A DNA stretch of 64,000 nucleotides from WVXP01 sp964348095 (GCA_964348095.1 CAYGBK010000058.1:1-64000); one strand, 5' to 3'. Positions 7,656-17,010 are shown, counted from the stretch's first letter. Notes: generated by a model not told the origin, from the letters alone. Numbers and translations are program-made.

Positions 7656-8810
7656 ATGAGAAAACTGGCTATCTTAGGCTCTACCGGGTCCATCGGTGTT
7701 CAGACTCTCAGCATCGCCGAAAGTTTCAGCGACCGATTCCAGATCCTCGCTCTCGGTGCAGGAAGGAATATCGACTTACTCAAAAAACAGATCATTCATT
7801 TCAAGCCTCGGATGGTTTCTGTCCTCACGGAGGATCTCGCCGAAAGCCTGTCGCGAGCCTTGCCCGACCCTCCTGAAATCGTTCACGGCATAGAGGGTCT
7901 GATCCAAATCGCTACCATACAAGAAGTCGATATGGTGGTTTCGGCGCTCGTTGGAGCGGTCGGTTTGGTTCCCACACTCTCCGCGGTCAAAGCCGGAAAA
8001 AGAGTCGCCCTAGCCAATAAGGAATCCCTTGTGATGGGCGGCAAAATCGTCATGGAAGAAGCGATCAGAAGAGGAGTCGACATACTCCCCGTTGACAGTG
8101 AGCACTGTGCTATTTTCCAATCAATGGTGGGGCACCAGAAAAAGGACGTTACCCGCATCATATTGACAGCCTCGGGCGGACCTTTTCTCAATTATCCTAT
8201 CGACAAACTCCCGGAGGTCACTCCCGAGCGGGCACTCAGACACCCCCGTTGGGAGATGGGGAAAAAGGTAACCATCGATTCGGCCACCCTGATGAATAAG
8301 GGTCTTGAGATCATCGAAGCACGGTGGCTCTTCGATATCTCAGTCGAAAGAATCGATGTTCAGATTCATCCCCAGAGCATCGTTCACTCTATGGTCGAGT
8401 ACACCGACGGATCGATTATGGCGCAACTCGGAATTACCGATATGCGCATTCCCATTTCTTATGCCCTTTCTTACCCTGACAGACTGAAACTGGACCTTCC
8501 CTCCCTCGATCTCTGTCAGGTCCGAGAACTTACGTTCTTTCGCCCCGACCCTGTCAGATTCCCAGCGTTAGAATTGGCAAACCGAGCGTTAACCGTTGGA
8601 GAAACGATGCCAGCGGTTCTTAACGCCGCCAACGAAATCGCTGTCAATGCATATCTCAAGGGAGGGTTGAGATTTACCGATATTCTTGAGGTCGTTGAAA
8701 CCACTATGGAAACCCATGAAACTCAGCCTGTTCAATCTATCGATGACGTTCTTAAAGCTGATCAATGGGCGAGGGGAAAGACAAAAGAAATCCTGGAAGA
8801 GAACGGGTAG
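7656..8810 (+). CDS. dxr: 1-deoxy-D-xylulose 5-phosphate reductoisomerase
   Basis: It is the committed step of the MEP isoprenoid pathway, converting DXP to MEP with NADPH. The 384-residue protein has the NADPH-binding LGSTGSIGVQTL at the N-terminus, NKESLVMGG around residue 120, the metal-binding DSEHCAIFQ near 147-155, and MNKGLEIIEARWLF. All key residues are present. The start at 7656 gives the expected M-R-K-L-A-I-L-G; the ribosome site is poor. It stands alone between two non-coding intervals, upstream of rseP. Confidence 0.96.
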   Translation: MRKLAILGSTGSIGVQTLSIAESFSDRFQILALGAGRNIDLLKKQIIHFKPRMVSVLTEDLAESLSRALPDPPEIVHGIEGLIQIATIQEVDMVVSALVGAVGLVPTLSAVKAGKRVALANKESLVMGGKIVMEEAIRRGVDILPVDSEHCAIFQSMVGHQKKDVTRIILTASGGPFLNYPIDKLPEVTPERALRHPRWEMGKKVTIDSATLMNKGLEIIEARWLFDISVERIDVQIHPQSIVHSMVEYTDGSIMAQLGITDMRIPISYALSYPDRLKLDLPSLDLCQVRELTFFRPDPVRFPALELANRALTVGETMPAVLNAANEIAVNAYLKGGLRFTDILEVVETTMETHETQPVQSIDDVLKADQWARGKTKEILEENG

Positions 8811-9218
8811 GTCTCTTCACAGATGAACCGAGAAACCGCTCCATGTCGAAGCCTTTTTCGATCATGGTGCCCACTCTTGACCGGTCGGAGGGAGTCACAG
8901 ACTGTCCTCGATTTCGACGAGGACGGCACAATTGGACGGTCCGGTTGCTCGAGGGCGACTAAATGGGTATCATATCGATTTCGGTTCTGTCGACATTCGG
9001 GATAGAACCCGTGCGCTATGGTTGTTTCATCAATGGAGAATAGCCCAATTTCTTGATCGCCCTCGGCGAGAGATCGCTGGATTTTCACGACTACCGACAA
9101 AAGACAACCAGGTCGGCCAAAAGAGACGACGTCAACTTCGGTGAATAAGATTATCTGAACATGGAAATACGGGCTCTTTTCAGTTAAGCTTAAAGGATCA
9201 AGTCAAAGGAATGAGATA
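8811..9218. other. 408-base interval between dxr and rseP
   Basis: Only short overlapping frames without recognisable products are seen on either strand; none has a family resemblance or a ribosome site I can support. AAAGGA just before 9219 is the ribosome site for rseP. No terminator or promoter is clear. Confidence 0.5.
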
Positions 9219-10556
9219 ATGCCCCTTTTCAACATCGCTGCAGGAATCATTGTTTTGGGAATACTCGTTTTCGTCCACGAGCTGGGTCACTTTCTCGTGG
9301 CAAAGTGGTTAGGCGTCGGGGTCCTCAAGTTCTCACTAGGCTTTGGGAAAAAAATAGTTGGCCGAAAATGGGGAGAAACAGAATACCAGATAGCCCTCGT
9401 GCCACTTGGAGGATACGTAAAACTCCTAGGTGAATCGCCAGAGGAGAAGGTTCCTGAATCAGAATCGAGCCGTTCTTTCACGGCCCAGTCTGTGCTGAAA
9501 CGGACGGCAATCGTCGTAACAGGACCCGTTATGAATTTTACGCTGACCCTTCTCATTTGGCCCTTCGTGTTCATGATCGGAATTCAGCAACCGAGTTATC
9601 TGTCATCTGACCCGATCGTCGGCTGGGTTGAGCCCGATTCGCCTGCTGCTCGGGCGGGACTTCTGAAGGGAGACCGTCTGGTCTCGGTCGGCGGGAAACG
9701 GCTCGAGAGCTGGGAATCACTCAGGACGGTCGTCCTCACGAGTCCAAATGAGGAATTGGGTATTGAGTTCGAACGAAATGAACAGCTCATATTCACTCGG
9801 CTCTTACCCGAGGCTGATCCAAACACCGGAGCGGGACATGCGGGAATTGAACCTGACATCCCGAAGATGGTAATCGCGAGTGTTATAGCGGGAAAGCCAG
9901 CTCACGAGGCCGGGATGGAGGCTGGCGATGTCGTCCTCTCTATTAACGGCGTCCCTCACCAGGACTATCTTGAGATGTTGAGACTCATCAAAGAAAACCC
10001 CGGCACGGAATTGGCCTTTGAGATTCGGCGAGGTGAAGAAACTCTATCCGTTGCGTTAACACCGATCTTCAACCCCGACAAGGAAAGTGCTGAGATCGGG
10101 ATTAGCTTTGCTCCCGGTTTCGTGAACTTGGAAATGGTGAAAAGGAGTTATGGGTTTCTCCCGGCTTTTAAGAAAGGAGGCCAGGAGGTCGCCAAATGGA
10201 CCGCCTTGACATTCTCAGTCCTCTGGAAACTGGTGAGGGGAAAGTTCTCGATCCGTCACCTCGGCGGCCCGATCACAATCGTGCGATTTGCTGGCCAGGC
10301 AGCTCAGTCGGGCATCCCGCCTCTCCTCCAATTCGTCGCTATTCTGAGTCTCCAACTCGCGATCTTGAATGTTCTACCTATTCCTGTTTTGGATGGCGGA
10401 CACCTGGTGTTCCTGCTCATCGAAACGGTCGCCGGGAAGCCCGTAAGCCCTAAAAAACAAGAAATGGCCTACAAAATCGGATTTGTTGTGCTCGTCGGCC
10501 TCATTCTTGTCGTATCTTACAATGACGTGGTCAAAGCATTCTTCAGGTCTCCTTGA
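9219..10556 (+). CDS. rseP: RIP metalloprotease RseP (site-2 protease)
   Basis: It is an inner-membrane zinc protease that cuts single-pass membrane proteins such as anti-sigma factors and signal-peptide remnants. The zinc motif H20-E-L-G-H24 lies in the first membrane helix and the third ligand, Asp392 of PVLDGGH, near the C-terminus. Two PDZ domains occupy about 125-205 and 215-295 (GWVEPDSPAARAGLLKGDRL and ASVIAGKPAHEAGMEAGDVV). At 445 residues it has the normal length. The dxr-rseP neighbourhood is common in proteobacteria. Confidence 0.95.
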   Translation: MPLFNIAAGIIVLGILVFVHELGHFLVAKWLGVGVLKFSLGFGKKIVGRKWGETEYQIALVPLGGYVKLLGESPEEKVPESESSRSFTAQSVLKRTAIVVTGPVMNFTLTLLIWPFVFMIGIQQPSYLSSDPIVGWVEPDSPAARAGLLKGDRLVSVGGKRLESWESLRTVVLTSPNEELGIEFERNEQLIFTRLLPEADPNTGAGHAGIEPDIPKMVIASVIAGKPAHEAGMEAGDVVLSINGVPHQDYLEMLRLIKENPGTELAFEIRRGEETLSVALTPIFNPDKESAEIGISFAPGFVNLEMVKRSYGFLPAFKKGGQEVAKWTALTFSVLWKLVRGKFSIRHLGGPITIVRFAGQAAQSGIPPLLQFVAILSLQLAILNVLPIPVLDGGHLVFLLIETVAGKPVSPKKQEMAYKIGFVVLVGLILVVSYNDVVKAFFRSP

Positions 10557-10585
10557 GTGTTTAATGCCCACCCGTTCTCGTTGAC

Positions 10586-11356
10586 ATGAAGGTCCTCGGA
10601 ATCAATACCGCCACAATTTTTGGTAGCATCGGCCTTGTGAGCACCGACCGTGTATTGGGAGAGTATTCTCTCAATACTCCAATCACCCACTCCGAACGGC
10701 TCATGAATTGTATCGACGGTCTTCTTGCAGATACCCGAGTTCACATTGAGGAGGTTGACGGATTCTCCATCACCCTCGGGCCTGGTTCATTTACAGGATT
10801 GAGGATTGGTGTAAGCACGGTTAAAGGACTCGCCTTTGCCACGGGTCGGCCCGTGACCGGCGTATCGACTCTGGAAGCACTAGCCTTTAATCTTTTCGGC
10901 TCCCAAGACGAAATCTGTCCCATCTTAGATGCCCGGAAAAATGAGGTCTACGCTGCACTATTCAAGGCAGATGGATCTCACAGACTCAAGCGCCTGACTC
11001 CGGATATGGTCATCTCTCCTCAGGACCTGGTGAAGCAGATTCACGGGAAGGTGGCCTTTTTGGGTGATGGTGTTGATGTCTACGGGAGTTTCTTGAGAAG
11101 AAAACTCGGCCGACGAGCCTCTCTTGTGGCCCCCGAACTGGGCTATGTTCATGGAGCGGTAGTGGCCCACATGGGTCTAAGACTCATGCAGAGGGGCAAG
11201 ACCTTAGAAATTGCCAGTCTCGTCCCTCACTATGTTCGGCGGTCAGAGGCGGAAATAAAATATGACGATATGTCGAAAAAAGAAACCGAAGAGGGGGTTT
11301 TTGCCGATGGCAGAAAAAACAGAGGATCTCGTAAGAAAACTTCTCGAGGAAAATGA
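10586..11356 (+). CDS. tsaB: tRNA threonylcarbamoyladenosine synthesis protein TsaB
   Basis: It is the scaffold paralogue of TsaD in the complex that makes t6A37 in tRNAs reading ANN codons. The N-terminal ASKHA fold is shown by LGINTATIFGSIGLV and by GPGSFTGLRIGVSTVKGLA at about 68-86. At 256 residues it is slightly long, with a Lys/Arg-rich tail after ~235. The last 50 bases overlap the start of the next gene at 11307 in another frame. Confidence 0.93.
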   Translation: MKVLGINTATIFGSIGLVSTDRVLGEYSLNTPITHSERLMNCIDGLLADTRVHIEEVDGFSITLGPGSFTGLRIGVSTVKGLAFATGRPVTGVSTLEALAFNLFGSQDEICPILDARKNEVYAALFKADGSHRLKRLTPDMVISPQDLVKQIHGKVAFLGDGVDVYGSFLRRKLGRRASLVAPELGYVHGAVVAHMGLRLMQRGKTLEIASLVPHYVRRSEAEIKYDDMSKKETEEGVFADGRKNRGSRKKTSRGK

Positions 11357-11534
11357 GACTTTTCAAACCATGAAAAAGAGTCATGCCGCCCTGGAAGATC
11401 AACTCCAGCAGATTGAAACCAAGCCATATCTGACGCCTCAGGATGAATTAGAAATAAAGAAGATCAAGAAAAAGAAACTGAGATTCAAGGACGAAATGCA
11501 GAGGATCCTGGCTTCCTACCGGACTGAACGTTGA
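11307..11534 (+). CDS. YdcH-like small helical protein (DUF465)
   Basis: This 75-residue charged protein resembles the YdcH/DUF465 family, small coiled-coil hairpin proteins of unknown function: MKKSHAALEDQLQQIE, then a turn with YLTPQDELEIKKIKKKKL. The frame is open from 11262, but the ATG at 11307 follows AGAGGGGG and gives the family length. It overlaps tsaB by 50 bases, so translation is likely coupled. Confidence 0.75.
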   Translation: MAEKTEDLVRKLLEENETFQTMKKSHAALEDQLQQIETKPYLTPQDELEIKKIKKKKLRFKDEMQRILASYRTER

Positions 11535-11670
11535 GATGAGGTTTTCCATCAAAACCATCTGCGTGTGATAGGGGACATTCTTGTCAGTTCTTGAGAGATT
11601 TCCCACAATTTGGTTTGAACTTTGTATCAAAAGCGAGTATAAGTGAATTGGGCGCGGACTTCTGCGATCC

Positions 11671-12318
11671 ATGACGATGACAAAGAACTTTCCAGTTGCC
11701 GTCGAGGGATTTCCTTTTATCGTTCCACTGACGTTGGCGACGTTTGCGTCGGTTTGGATCGGGTGGCCCTATGTCTTCATTTGCCTATCCCTCCTCACGG
11801 CGTTTGCGGTCTACTTTTTCAGGAACCCGAAAAGAGAAATCCCGGCCTCCGATTCCGTGGTTCTCTCACCGGCTGACGGTCGAGTTTTGCGGGTTGACAG
11901 GTTCGTGGAGGACCGGTTTCTGAAACAAGAGACCACGAGGGTCAGCATCTTTATGTCACTTTTTGATGTACACATCAATCGAGCTCCTGTATCTGGCGTC
12001 CTAGCAGAAAAACGGTACAACCCCGGGAGGTTTCACCTGGCGAACACAGAAAAGTCGTCTATGGAGAATGAACAGAACGCCCTCGTTATCATGAGGAAAG
12101 ACGGTCTCAAAATCGCGTTCGTGCAAATTGCAGGCTGGATAGCCAGAAGGATTGTGTGCTACCCCGACGAGGGGGCCCTCCTGAGAAAAGGGGAAATTTT
12201 CGGGATGATTCGTTTTGGCTCACGACTGGATATTTATCTACCAGAGCGGGTCGAGACAATTGTGAAACCCGGCGAGAGGGTCAGGGGAGGGGAATCCGTG
12301 CTAGGGAGAATTATATGA
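11671..12318 (+). CDS. psd: Phosphatidylserine decarboxylase proenzyme
   Basis: It converts phosphatidylserine to phosphatidylethanolamine. It belongs to the short (about 215-residue) pyruvoyl-dependent class. Gly183-Ser184 of RFGSRLDIYLP is the self-cleavage site where Ser becomes the pyruvoyl group, leaving a small alpha chain of about 32 residues. The N-terminus has two hydrophobic segments; FMSLFDVHINRAPVSG is the conserved core. ATG 11671 is used; ATG 11677 is an alternative. It overlaps pssA by four bases (ATGA). Confidence 0.95.
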   Translation: MTMTKNFPVAVEGFPFIVPLTLATFASVWIGWPYVFICLSLLTAFAVYFFRNPKREIPASDSVVLSPADGRVLRVDRFVEDRFLKQETTRVSIFMSLFDVHINRAPVSGVLAEKRYNPGRFHLANTEKSSMENEQNALVIMRKDGLKIAFVQIAGWIARRIVCYPDEGALLRKGEIFGMIRFGSRLDIYLPERVETIVKPGERVRGGESVLGRII

Positions 12319-13091
12319 GACCGGAACCCACACCCAAACGCAGACGTCTGAGAGGGGTTTACATTCTTCCAAATCTTTTTACGTCTGGAAATCTCTTTTG
12401 TGGTTTTTTTGCTACTGTGGCAACCTTTAGCGATCGTTTCGTCCACGCGTCCATTGCCATATTGGCAGCCGGTGTCTTTGACGTGCTAGATGGCAAGATC
12501 GCTAGACTTTCCGGAGCCAATAGCCGTTTTGGAATCGAGTACGACTCATTGGCCGATCTCGTCTCCTTCGGCCTCGCCCCTGCCCTGCTGGTGTATTCGT
12601 GGGCCCTCGAACCCTATGGGAGGATTGGCTGGCTGGCCGCCTTCCTATTTCTCGCCTGCGGTGCCTTGCGCCTGGCACGGTTCAACGTGCAAACCGTCAC
12701 CCTTGAGAGCAAGTTTTTTACAGGACTTCCGATTCCCGCGGCCGCCTGCATGATCGCATTGACCGTCCTCTTGTATAACCGCCTCGAATTATGGATTACC
12801 CACAAGCAGGTCCCGATTCTCGTGATGATCTATGTTCTCGCCTTTCTCATGGTGAGCAACATCCGGTATTTCAGTATCAAGGGTCTCGACCTTTTTCGCC
12901 GAAAGCCTTTCAAAGCCCTTGTGATAGTCATTCTTTGCATCATTGTTGTGGTCGCCCAGCCAGAAATTACCCTTTTCGCCATCTTTGCATTGTACATCCT
13001 TTCAGGTCCAGCCAATTTACTGACTCTCCTGTGGAGGAGGCGGATAGCCAAGAGGGTCTCCCAGGAAGGAACAACCCCTCTTCATCGATAA
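12315..13091 (+). CDS. pssA: CDP-diacylglycerol-serine O-phosphatidyltransferase
   Basis: It makes phosphatidylserine from CDP-diacylglycerol and serine, the substrate of Psd. The CDP-alcohol phosphotransferase signature is complete: D59-G60-x2-A63-R64-x8-G73-x3-D77-x3-D81. The rest is a bundle of about six to eight membrane segments. The frame is open from 12156, but the ATG at 12315, overlapping the psd stop as ATGA behind GGGAG, gives the right N-terminus and 258 residues. With cdsA upstream, the whole route to phosphatidylethanolamine is in this window. Confidence 0.95.
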   Translation: MRPEPTPKRRRLRGVYILPNLFTSGNLFCGFFATVATFSDRFVHASIAILAAGVFDVLDGKIARLSGANSRFGIEYDSLADLVSFGLAPALLVYSWALEPYGRIGWLAAFLFLACGALRLARFNVQTVTLESKFFTGLPIPAAACMIALTVLLYNRLELWITHKQVPILVMIYVLAFLMVSNIRYFSIKGLDLFRRKPFKALVIVILCIIVVVAQPEITLFAIFALYILSGPANLLTLLWRRRIAKRVSQEGTTPLHR

Positions 13092-13268
13092 TAGACTTCC
13101 TGACGAAAGGGTTTGCCCGGGGTTTAGGGACTGGGTCCTTCGTAGGCCAAGTTTGCAGCGACGGTGGGGGTCCCCTCAAAGGCTCTGAATCTTTGAGAGA
13201 ATCGAAGGGACACTGAGAACTCTGTTCATGTATCGGGAAGACAAGCATCTGCGGGGTGACTCCCAGCT

Positions 13269-14120
13269 CTATCCGAGCTGCTCTTTTATTTCATCAGCAA
13301 AGTTACCTTCAAAAACCGCCGACACCACTCCCCTCATGGTCACACGAAAATCAGGTCCTATCGAGACGTCCAGTGTCCCTCCAGGCATACGAACCCGAAT
13401 GTCATCGTCGCAAAATCCCAACTTGTAAGCAACGCCAGCTGCAGCACAACTACTGCTCCCTGAAGCCAGGGTATACCCAGCACCTCGTTCCCATATTTCG
13501 ATCTGGATATTCTGACGATCGATAACCTTCATGAATTGGACATTCGTCCTTTGGGGAAACAGACTGTGTTTCTCAATCAGAGGACCTAGATCGATGGCCA
13601 GATTCCGATCAACAACATCACTGACAATAACGCAGTGGGGGTTACCAATGGAGACCGCGCAGATTTTGATCACCCGATCGTTAACCTCGAGGGGTTCCAG
13701 AAGGGCCTCCCGTTTTGGTCCCCTGACCGGGATCTCTTCAGTGTCAAAACTCAACGTCCCCATATCGACCGTCACGACTCTCCCGTCTGAAGTATCGAGG
13801 TGAACGGACACCCGACCTCCCTGGGTGTTCAATTCGAAATCATCTGACGTCACGTACCCGGCCTCAACCAGATATCTAGAAAATATTCTCAGACCATTGC
13901 CGCTCTTTTCCGCTTCGCTACCGTCGGGGTTGAATATTCTCAGAAAAATCGATCCATCATCTCCGATAATTGGACCATGGAGGATACCATCCGATCCAAC
14001 GCCATAGTTTCGGTCACAGATGAGTCTCACCGAGTTTTCGTCGAACTTCAAATCGAACTTGGCAGGATCGATGACTAGGTAATCATTCCCCAAACCGTGA
14101 TACTTGTAGAAATCACTCAT
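13269..14120 (-). CDS. dapF: Diaminopimelate epimerase homologue with both catalytic Cys replaced by Ser
   Basis: By fold and length (283 residues) this is a DapF-family protein: the N-terminal KYHGLGNDYLVID, IFNPDGSEAEKSGNG, SIGNPHCVIV and the C-terminal ERGAGYTLASGSSSC are all recognisable. Canonical enzymes use two cysteines, C73 in CGNG and C217 in ETxACG. Here the aligned residues are Ser73 (codon AGC) and Ser220 (codon TCA), and the active-site Glu before Thr is Tyr216. A cysteine lies five residues on, at 225. It may be a variant epimerase, another amino-acid racemase, or a non-racemising relative. ATG 14120 follows GGAGG; GTG 14123 is an alternative start. It is the last gene of the leftward run beginning at 21494. 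Confidence 0.8.
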   Translation of the reverse strand: MSDFYKYHGLGNDYLVIDPAKFDLKFDENSVRLICDRNYGVGSDGILHGPIIGDDGSIFLRIFNPDGSEAEKSGNGLRIFSRYLVEAGYVTSDDFELNTQGGRVSVHLDTSDGRVVTVDMGTLSFDTEEIPVRGPKREALLEPLEVNDRVIKICAVSIGNPHCVIVSDVVDRNLAIDLGPLIEKHSLFPQRTNVQFMKVIDRQNIQIEIWERGAGYTLASGSSSCAAAGVAYKLGFCDDDIRVRMPGGTLDVSIGPDFRVTMRGVVSAVFEGNFADEIKEQLG

Positions 14121-14266
14121 CACGGACAGCCTCCTCTATTGATTTGAGATCCATCACGACGACAATGAGATCGCGGGTATGCTGAGTTTCTTTTCCATTC
14201 TGACCCCCCCTGAGATCACCGTGTCTTCCATTGCCCCCAATAATCCGAGACTCCCGTCATCGCCAA

Positions 14267-15448
14267 CTACAGGTTATCCAGGCTATACGAGAGATCCCCT
14301 ATCAGATCGTCCGGATCTTCGATTCCGGCTGAATATCTCACCAGCGTCTCCGGAATGCCCGCCGCTTTCCTCTCTTGCTCGGTACATTCAACGTGAGAGG
14401 TGGTGGCAGGGGGACCCACTAAACTCTCTACGGACCCGAGATTCGCTGCCCGGTGTGGAATTAGAAGATTGTCTAAGAATCGCTTGGTTGACCCGTAATC
14501 ACCGACGAGTTCAAAACTCAGCACCCCGCCGAAACCTCTCATCTGTTTTTTGGCAATACGATGTTGTGGATGGCTCTCCAAACCCGGGTAGAACACCCTC
14601 ACCACATTTGGGTGATCTTCCAAAAACCGGGCGATCGTGAGCGCATTTTGATTCTGCCGTTCCATCCGGATCCCTAACGTCTTTATCCCCATAATCAGGA
14701 GCCACGCGGCATGAGGATCGAGACAGCTGCCGGTGATCGCCCGAAACTGCTCGATCATGTCAATCCTCTCAGATGGTCCCGCAACAGCACCACAAAGAAC
14801 ATCCCCATGCCCGCTCAGGAATTTGGTGGCACTGTGGATGACGAGGGTGGACCCCAATGAGAGGGGCTGCTGGTTGATGGGAGTTGCCAGGGTGTTGTCG
14901 ACAATGACGCAGATGTTTCGCTCTTTGGCAAACCGGCAGATTCTCGGAAGATCGATAACCTTGAGGGTAGGGTTTGTCGGCGTCTCAAGATAGATCACTT
15001 TAGTTCCCTCACCGACCGCCCTCTCTATCGCATCAAAATCGGTGGTCTCCACAAGGTCAACTCCGACGCCATACCTCGGCAGAAGTGTGGTGAAAACGAG
15101 ATATGTCCCCCCGTAAGAATCCTTAACGGAGACAACGTGATCATCTTTTGACAGAAGACATAGAAGGGTGGCCGTGATCGCAGCCATACCCGATGAAAAG
15201 ACCAGAGCTGCCTCCGCCCCCTCTAAGATAGCGATCTTCTCCTCGGCAGTCACCTGCGTTGGGTTGCGATTTCTAGAGTAAATAAATCCCTTCTTTTTGT
15301 CGGTGGCCACCCGACGCCACTCATCGACCGTGGAATACCCAAATGCCGCCGTTTGATATATTGGCGGTAATGTAGCACCTGTAGCGGGGTCGATCGATTC
15401 TCCAGCATGGACGGCGAGCGTATCCATTCTCTGTTTTCTTTGTTTCAT
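14267..15448 (-). CDS. Trans-sulfuration PLP enzyme (cystathionine gamma-synthase/lyase family)
   Basis: It is a 393-residue fold-type I PLP enzyme of the Cys/Met metabolism family. The PLP lysine is Lys209 in HSATKFLSGHGD; SSGMAAI and the substrate-binding YSRNRNPT and VRYSAGIED motifs are present. The family includes cystathionine gamma-synthase, gamma-lyase, methionine gamma-lyase and acylhomoserine sulfhydrylases; the sequence alone does not decide between them. It sits between the histidine phosphatase and the dapF homologue on the same strand. A second, unrelated homocysteine route is encoded at 55487-57201. Confidence 0.88.
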   Translation of the reverse strand: MKQRKQRMDTLAVHAGESIDPATGATLPPIYQTAAFGYSTVDEWRRVATDKKKGFIYSRNRNPTQVTAEEKIAILEGAEAALVFSSGMAAITATLLCLLSKDDHVVSVKDSYGGTYLVFTTLLPRYGVGVDLVETTDFDAIERAVGEGTKVIYLETPTNPTLKVIDLPRICRFAKERNICVIVDNTLATPINQQPLSLGSTLVIHSATKFLSGHGDVLCGAVAGPSERIDMIEQFRAITGSCLDPHAAWLLIMGIKTLGIRMERQNQNALTIARFLEDHPNVVRVFYPGLESHPQHRIAKKQMRGFGGVLSFELVGDYGSTKRFLDNLLIPHRAANLGSVESLVGPPATTSHVECTEQERKAAGIPETLVRYSAGIEDPDDLIGDLSYSLDNL

Positions 15449-15523
15449 CGTCTTCCCTCAACCGGTCGGATTTCAGCGAAAAAGGGTCGTCCCACCGACT
15501 CGCCTTTGCGAGAATCACCCCCC

Positions 15524-16201
15524 CTAGGTGTTCGATAACACTGCCCCTTCCGTGAACCCGTTTATCAACCTGACAACAGCGATATCATCAAAATAGTCGA
15601 TGATGTTGAGACATCCGTTGCCCTGGATGATTCTGAAAAAGTTATCGAAACCCAGATTCATGGCGTCACAGAGAAGAATCATATTCATTCCTCCGTGACC
15701 GACAAGAACAATCTGGCCGCCCCGGTTCAAAGCAATCAGCTCCCGTAATTTGGGAATGGCGCGATTTTTCACATCGATCACATTCTCCCCACCCAGAACG
15801 CGATAGTTGATGAAATCCTTAAATTTACTCTCCACCTCCCCAGGATAACGCTCCTGAATCTCACCGAAAGTCAATCCCTCCCAAACGCCCATCTTGATCT
15901 CCCTGAATTCGAGAAATGCCTCAACCGTAAGACCATGGTGCCGGGCAATGGCCTCTGCCCCCCTTCGTGCCCTCAGTAAATCACTGGAGTAGACTGCTGA
16001 AACCTTCTTGTCCTTAAGGTACTCAGCAACTCGCTCAATTTGTCTCATCCCTTTCGGTGAGACATCTACATCGATGTGACCATTGTACCGAAATACCCCA
16101 TCACGCACATTGGCTGCCTCACCGTGACGCACGAGGTAGAGCCGAACCCCACTCCGTCGATCCATGCCCAACAACCTGTCCCTCATGCTTACAGAGTCCA
16201 C
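15524..16201 (-). CDS. Histidine phosphatase family protein (phosphoglycerate mutase-like)
   Basis: The 225-residue protein has the catalytic LVRHGEA motif near residue 25, a second His in LVGHGGMNM, and the acid residue in FREIKMGVWEGLTF. This layout matches broad phosphatases such as alpha-ribazole phosphatase (CobC) and small phosphoglycerate mutases. The true substrate is unknown. The start is uncertain: GTG 16201, ATG 16189 or ATG 16165 are all possible, and none has a strong ribosome site. Confidence 0.85.
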   Translation of the reverse strand: MDSVSMRDRLLGMDRRSGVRLYLVRHGEAANVRDGVFRYNGHIDVDVSPKGMRQIERVAEYLKDKKVSAVYSSDLLRARRGAEAIARHHGLTVEAFLEFREIKMGVWEGLTFGEIQERYPGEVESKFKDFINYRVLGGENVIDVKNRAIPKLRELIALNRGGQIVLVGHGGMNMILLCDAMNLGFDNFFRIIQGNGCLNIIDYFDDIAVVRLINGFTEGAVLSNT

Positions 16202-16305
16202 TGTCCGAAACCTGCAGATACGGGTCAGTTCGTCGACGTCCGTCAGAGTCGAGAACTGTTAAACGATTGCTTTCGATGGCCCAACTGACAGCCGATCCCT
16301 GACTG

Positions 16306-17001
16306 CTACTTCTTTTGATCAACCGTGACCTTGAAGCCAGTGCGAGTCACCATCACAACATATGTCTGATCTTTGTCCGGGAAGGTATAGGTCGTGTTTC
16401 CGTAAGCGGCCCTGACCAGAGGAATCTCACTATAATGCCGGTACAACCAGTGCCACACTGTTTCGGTCCGCGGATCTCCCATGTCATAGACTGTTCGTCG
16501 CTCTGTTGTTTCGTCCTCAGCTTTGAGATATCGGCCTTCGATGCGGGTCACTTTGTATCCTGTGTGGAGGCCGAGGATATTGAGCCACGGGTCCCACTCG
16601 AGTATGTGACCGCCAACCGCCCACTGATCTCCGTTGAGACGGAAAAGCTGAGGGTATCCTTCCTCCCCCCTCGTTATGGGGATGAATCTCATGACCATAT
16701 CGTAATCCATCCCTGTCACGGAGGCGCACTGGATTCTGGCAACGGGCTCTTCTCTGGTCAGAACCTCATACGTCTGGGCAAACAGAATAAGGCTCAGAAG
16801 GAAGAGACCGACAAGGAAAACAATGCCGCTTAAGAGCATCTTCATGGCTTGGAGAATAAAACTCGGTTTATCCCTGGTTCTCCGCCAAAAAGGAAGAAGT
16901 CGGAAAGCATGAACCACGAGCAGAATCCCTCCAACCAGGGTAATCGTCGCCCCTATAAAGAAAAGGGGGCTTCTCTGGTCTAAGATCCACGAAAAATCCA
17001 T
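16306..17001 (-). CDS. Unknown membrane protein in the hem cluster
   Basis: I do not recognise this 231-residue protein. It has two hydrophobic segments, about 12-34 (FFIGATITLVGGILLVVHAF) and 52-76 (MLLSGIVFLVGLFLLSLILF), joined by a basic loop. A soluble C-terminal domain of about 155 residues follows, rich in Trp and Tyr (WDPWLNILGLHTGYKV, TVWHWLYRHYSEIPLVRAAY) and probably periplasmic. It starts nine bases after hemD and is probably cotranscribed with the haem genes. No function is claimed. Confidence 0.75.
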   Translation of the reverse strand: MDFSWILDQRSPLFFIGATITLVGGILLVVHAFRLLPFWRRTRDKPSFILQAMKMLLSGIVFLVGLFLLSLILFAQTYEVLTREEPVARIQCASVTGMDYDMVMRFIPITRGEEGYPQLFRLNGDQWAVGGHILEWDPWLNILGLHTGYKVTRIEGRYLKAEDETTERRTVYDMGDPRTETVWHWLYRHYSEIPLVRAAYGNTTYTFPDKDQTYVVMVTRTGFKVTVDQKK

Positions 17002-17010
17002 ATCCTCCTC

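Noticed and set aside
8811..9218. Decayed gene between dxr and rseP
   Set aside because: Three overlapping short frames were read in both directions and none gave a recognisable protein fragment.
14121..14266. Small leftward peptide between the trans-sulfuration gene and dapF
   Set aside because: A 25-codon frame exists behind a G-run, but it has no family resemblance and its ribosome site is ambiguous with the run of seven G.
14179..14640. 153-residue rightward open frame
   Set aside because: It runs antisense through the trans-sulfuration gene, whose protein family match is clear; it is a shadow.
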